Below are positions 5,291-7,831 of a DNA stretch of 7,831 bases, piece by piece. The position numbers and the translations under genes are program-made. Source of the DNA: Methanomicrobiales archaeon (GTDB lineage: Archaea > Halobacteriota > Methanomicrobia > Methanomicrobiales > JACTUA01); NCBI GenBank assembly GCA_028678635.1, contig JAJRDC010000229.1:1-7831 (forward strand), given 5' to 3'. The notes under the pieces were generated by a model that was given only the letters and a program-made list of their open reading frames with translations, searched no databases and was not told the origin of the DNA. The first letter of the stretch is position 1. Each line of letters opens with the position of its first letter.

Positions 5291-7366
5291 ATGTGGGACG
5301 TGTTCCGGAAAAAGGATCCCTCCTCGCTGGTGAGCGAGGGGATCCGGCTGTTTGATCTGGGACAGCTCGACGCGGCCCTGCTGCTGTACGACGAGGCGGT
5401 GAAGCAGGATCCCACGATCCCCGTTGCGTGGCTGAACCGGGGTTCCACCCTCACCCTCCTGGGAAGGTACCAGGAAGCCCTGGATTCCTATGACCGGGCG
5501 CTGATGCTGGATGCAAAGAACCCCCTTGCCCTCCGGAACCGCGGGATCGCCCTGATCCACATGGGCCGGAACGACGAGGCGGTCCGGACCCTGGACCAGG
5601 CCCTGGAGATCAATGCCGAGGACTCGGTCTCCTGGCTGAACCGCGGGATAGCCCTTGTCAATGAACGCAAGTACAGCCAGGCCCTGATGTGTTACCAGAT
5701 CGTCCGGGAACTGGAGCCGAAAAACGCCACCGCCTGGTTCCAGCAGGGGAGGACCTATGCCATCCTGGGCAGGTTCGACGAGGCCGTGAAGTCCTTTGAC
5801 ATGGCGATCTCTCTTTCACCCGACGACGCCGAGATCTGGATCCATCGCGGCGTGGCACTCGCCAACCTGGAGAGGCCGGACCAGGCCCTGGAGAGCTATG
5901 AACAGGCCGTCCGGCGGAATCCTGCCCTGGCCCAGGCCTGGTCCCAGAAGACCCTGGTCCTTGTGAAAAAGGGCCGGTACGACGAGGCCCTGGCCGCCGC
6001 GGAGAAAGCCCTGGCCCTGAACCCCGTCGAGGTCAATGGCCTCTACGGGAAAGGGCTGGCCCTCAAGATCCTGGGCCGGTACACCGAGGCCACCGCCTGC
6101 TACGACCGGCTCATCGAGTTGAATCCCCGGGACGCCGCCGCCTGGCAGGGGAAGGGGGACGTGCTCCTCCTTTTCGAGAAGTATACCGAGGCGCTGCGGG
6201 CATACACGCGGGCACGGGAGCTGGACCCCACCCTGGAACAGTCCCTCCAGGCCTCCCTCGACCGGTGCATCGCCTTTATCCAGTTCAACCGGGACCGGTG
6301 GCGGGACCAGGGACTCTTTTTACTGGGGCAGGGAGAGCCCATGGAGGCGATCCGGTACTTTGACCGGGTGCTGGAGGTGGAGCCCTCAGACCCCCGGATC
6401 TGGCTCCACCGGGCCACTGCCTTCTCCCAGGTGGGGAAGTACCAGGAGGCCCTGGAGAGCCTGGACCATGCGCTGGCCCTCACCCCGTACGACGTGGGGG
6501 CCCTCCTCGAACGTTCCGCCCTCCTCTCACGCCTCGGGAACCACGCCGGATCCCTCCGCACCCTGGAGAGCGTTCTCGCCGCGAACCCGACCATCAGGGA
6601 TCCGAGGGTGGTGGAGGGTTTCATCCGGGAGGGGGAGGCCCTCGCGGCCCTGGGACAGCACGAGGAGGCCGTCATGTGCTTCTCCCATGCCCTGGACATG
6701 GACCCCGGGAACACGGCCACCTGGACCAGCAAGGGCAGGTCCCTGGCCCTCCTGGGATGGTACGAACAGGCCCTCGCAGCCTTCGACAAAGCAGTGGAAC
6801 AGGACCCGGCCTCCGCCGCCAAGTGGGTGAGGAAGGGGATTGTCCTGGACATGCTCTCCCGCTACGGGGATGCCATCGACTGCTACGAGAAGGCGCTCCG
6901 GATCAACCCCGAGGACGCGTCCGCGTGGTTCAACCTCTCCTCCACCCTCCTGCACCTGAAGCAGTTTGAGGAGGCCATCAAGGGATTTGACCGGGCCCTC
7001 TCCATTGATCCCAGGAACGCCGAGTCCTGGTACAACCGTGGGGTGGCCCTCCTGGACCTCCGGCAGTACGAGATGGCCCTCATCTCCTTCAACAGGGCCA
7101 TCGAGATCGAGGATGACGTCCCCGAGTTCTGGCACAGCAAGGGGTGCCTGCACGGGATACTCAGGGACTACGTGGAGGCCATGAGGGATTTCGACCGGGC
7201 CCTCGAGCTGAACCCAGAGTTTGCCATGGCATGGAAGAGCCGGGGGCTGTTCCTCCAGTACCTCGGGCGGTTCAAGGAGGCCGTTGAGTCCTACGACCGG
7301 TCCCTGGTCCTGGAGTACGACGCCGAGACCAAGAAGATGCGGGATGCCCTGGTGGCCAAGATCTGA
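5291..7366 (+). CDS. TPR repeat protein with about 19 repeats
   Basis: The product has 691 residues and consists almost wholly of 34-residue tetratricopeptide repeats, a scaffold for protein-protein contacts. Units 1-9 run without gaps from residue 10 to 315; a break of 18 residues follows (316-333, with SLDRCIAF); units 10-19 run from 334 to 678, with units 12 and 13 slightly long (37 and 36); a 13-residue tail rich in Lys ends the protein. Typical units read AWxxxG-x2-L-x3-G-R-Y-x-EAL-x2-YDRAL-x-L-x-P, for example 44-77 and 645-678. No signal peptide, membrane segment or catalytic domain is seen, so it is probably cytosolic; the partner is unknown. Such proteins are numerous in Methanomicrobiales. 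The start is the ATG at 5291, with AGGAT six bases upstream; an in-frame GTG at 5237 would add 18 residues with no family support. No confident promoter was found; the 176 bp gap to tpiA offers only weak boxes such as CAAAATA near 5181. Function cannot be assigned beyond the fold. Confidence 0.9.
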   Translation: MWDVFRKKDPSSLVSEGIRLFDLGQLDAALLLYDEAVKQDPTIPVAWLNRGSTLTLLGRYQEALDSYDRALMLDAKNPLALRNRGIALIHMGRNDEAVRTLDQALEINAEDSVSWLNRGIALVNERKYSQALMCYQIVRELEPKNATAWFQQGRTYAILGRFDEAVKSFDMAISLSPDDAEIWIHRGVALANLERPDQALESYEQAVRRNPALAQAWSQKTLVLVKKGRYDEALAAAEKALALNPVEVNGLYGKGLALKILGRYTEATACYDRLIELNPRDAAAWQGKGDVLLLFEKYTEALRAYTRARELDPTLEQSLQASLDRCIAFIQFNRDRWRDQGLFLLGQGEPMEAIRYFDRVLEVEPSDPRIWLHRATAFSQVGKYQEALESLDHALALTPYDVGALLERSALLSRLGNHAGSLRTLESVLAANPTIRDPRVVEGFIREGEALAALGQHEEAVMCFSHALDMDPGNTATWTSKGRSLALLGWYEQALAAFDKAVEQDPASAAKWVRKGIVLDMLSRYGDAIDCYEKALRINPEDASAWFNLSSTLLHLKQFEEAIKGFDRALSIDPRNAESWYNRGVALLDLRQYEMALISFNRAIEIEDDVPEFWHSKGCLHGILRDYVEAMRDFDRALELNPEFAMAWKSRGLFLQYLGRFKEAVESYDRSLVLEYDAETKKMRDALVAKI

Positions 7367-7371
7367 AGTCC

Positions 7372-7400
7372 CGGTCTTTCCGAAAAACCGTTTATTTTTT
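7372..7400. terminator. Possible bidirectional terminator between TPR and MBF1 genes
   Basis: The 25 bases between the two convergent stops contain CGGT (7372-7375) and ACCG (7387-7390), a weak stem. On the plus strand TTTATTTTTT follows (7391-7400), while on the minus strand a T5 tract (7383-7387) lies just after the MBF1 stop. T tracts in both directions suit archaeal termination of both genes. The plus-strand T6 overlaps the last Lys-Lys codons of MBF1. Confidence 0.45.
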
Positions 7401-7831
7401 CAGGGAGATGATGTCGCCGAAGGTGGTGGCCACCTGGCTCCCCTTCGGGGCCTTCACATCCCCGGTCTCGGTGTCCAGCAGGCTGATCCCGAGAGCCTTC
7501 TCCAGTTTCTTCCGGAGTTCCTCTTCGGGGACGAGCTCGCTCTTCTCGAGCTTCCGGATCAGCATCTCCTTTTCCATGATCTCGAGGGCCAGCTGCTTCT
7601 GGGAGAGTCCCCGGGCCATGCGGGCCCTGCGGATCCGGTCCGCGTAATCCTCGGCAATATCCCCCTCCATGCGGTCGAAGAGGTCCCGGCGGTGGCGCTT
7701 CGGGGGTGCCGGCTGGGGCCGGCCGGCAGATACCGTCGGACGGGGTTCCGGTGCCCGTTTCTGCTGGACCTCCACCCCGTACCGGGAACAGGGCATGCAG
7801 ACCCTGAGCTCGGCTCCTTCAATCCGGACCG
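7392..7831 (-). CDS. MBF1-type transcription factor (multiprotein bridging factor 1), 5' end missing
   Basis: This is the archaeal homologue of eukaryotic MBF1, a zinc-ribbon plus HTH protein found in nearly all archaea and linked to transcription or to the ribosome. The frame is open to the right edge, and 145 residues are visible. They begin VRIEGAELRVCMPCSRYG, which holds the second C-x2-C of the N-terminal zinc ribbon (visible residues 11 and 14); the first Cys pair and the true start lie beyond 7831, so the in-frame ATG at 7796 is not the start. A Pro-, Arg- and Lys-rich linker follows (visible residues about 23-50). Next is the Cro/C1-type HTH: DYADRIRRARMARGLSQKQL and then the charged MEKEMLIRKLEKSEL, typical of MBF1, and EKALGISLLD. 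A short tail ends in Lys-Lys. The gene is convergent with the TPR gene, with a 25 bp gap. The family assignment is firm; its role in this cell is not. Confidence 0.93.
   Translation of the reverse strand, partial: VRIEGAELRVCMPCSRYGVEVQQKRAPEPRPTVSAGRPQPAPPKRHRRDLFDRMEGDIAEDYADRIRRARMARGLSQKQLALEIMEKEMLIRKLEKSELVPEEELRKKLEKALGISLLDTETGDVKAPKGSQVATTFGDIISLKK

Noticed and set aside
6100..6852. Minus-strand open frame of 250 codons within the TPR gene
   Set aside because: It is a Ser/Arg-rich shadow of a strictly periodic TPR coding frame.
7794..7796. ATG at 7796 as the MBF1 start
   Set aside because: It falls between the cysteines of the C-x2-C pair, and the upstream in-frame residues VRIEGAEL match the family, so the gene continues past the window edge.
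1..7831. CRISPR arrays, insertion sequences, prophage genes, tRNAs
   Set aside because: No regularly spaced direct repeats, transposase or integrase motifs, or tRNA cloverleaf were seen on either strand.

Overview
The window looks like chromosome of a GC-rich methanogenic archaeon, most likely of the Methanomicrobiales. The main evidence is an archaeosine pathway (archaeal tRNA-guanine transglycosylase plus the ArcS-type paralogue), an archaeal type A RNase P RNA, a short archaeal triosephosphate isomerase, an archaeal MBF1, a COG3620-type HTH-CBS regulator, AT-rich TATA-like boxes at about -27, and start sites that seem leaderless. The exact genus cannot be fixed from the sequence alone. I see no insertion sequence, CRISPR array, tRNA or rRNA. 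Most of the DNA is ordinary core-gene sequence.

Layout. The left part (1-3121) is one minus-strand operon read right to left: AMMECR1 family protein, tgtA, arcS, the last running off the left edge. The three genes overlap (4 bp and 14 bp), so translation is probably coupled. On the other side of a 35 bp gap, on the plus strand, lies the RNase P RNA gene (about 3157-3530). The promoters of the operon and of rnpB appear interleaved in that gap. RNase P RNA, TgtA and ArcS all act on tRNA, so this block is a small tRNA maturation and modification neighbourhood.

The middle (3531-3888) has no gene. It holds the rnpB terminator, then a set of strong hairpins (3638-3771) without an assigned role, then the promoter of an HTH-CBS regulator. 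A perfect inverted repeat (GAATATG-N9-CATATTC) covers that regulator's likely transcription and translation start and is a good candidate for an autoregulatory operator. The regulator gene (3889-4449, plus) runs into tpiA (4446-5114, minus) tail to tail; the two stop codons share one CTAG.

The right part has a 691-residue protein made almost wholly of TPR repeats (5291-7366, plus), divergent from tpiA. It is followed after 25 bp by the convergent 3' end of an MBF1 gene (minus) that runs off the right edge.

I did not find a clearly new multi-gene system. The most worthwhile leads are the unexplained hairpin region, the HTH-CBS operator, the coupling of AMMECR1 (function unknown) to archaeosine genes, and the interleaved rnpB/AMMECR1 promoters.
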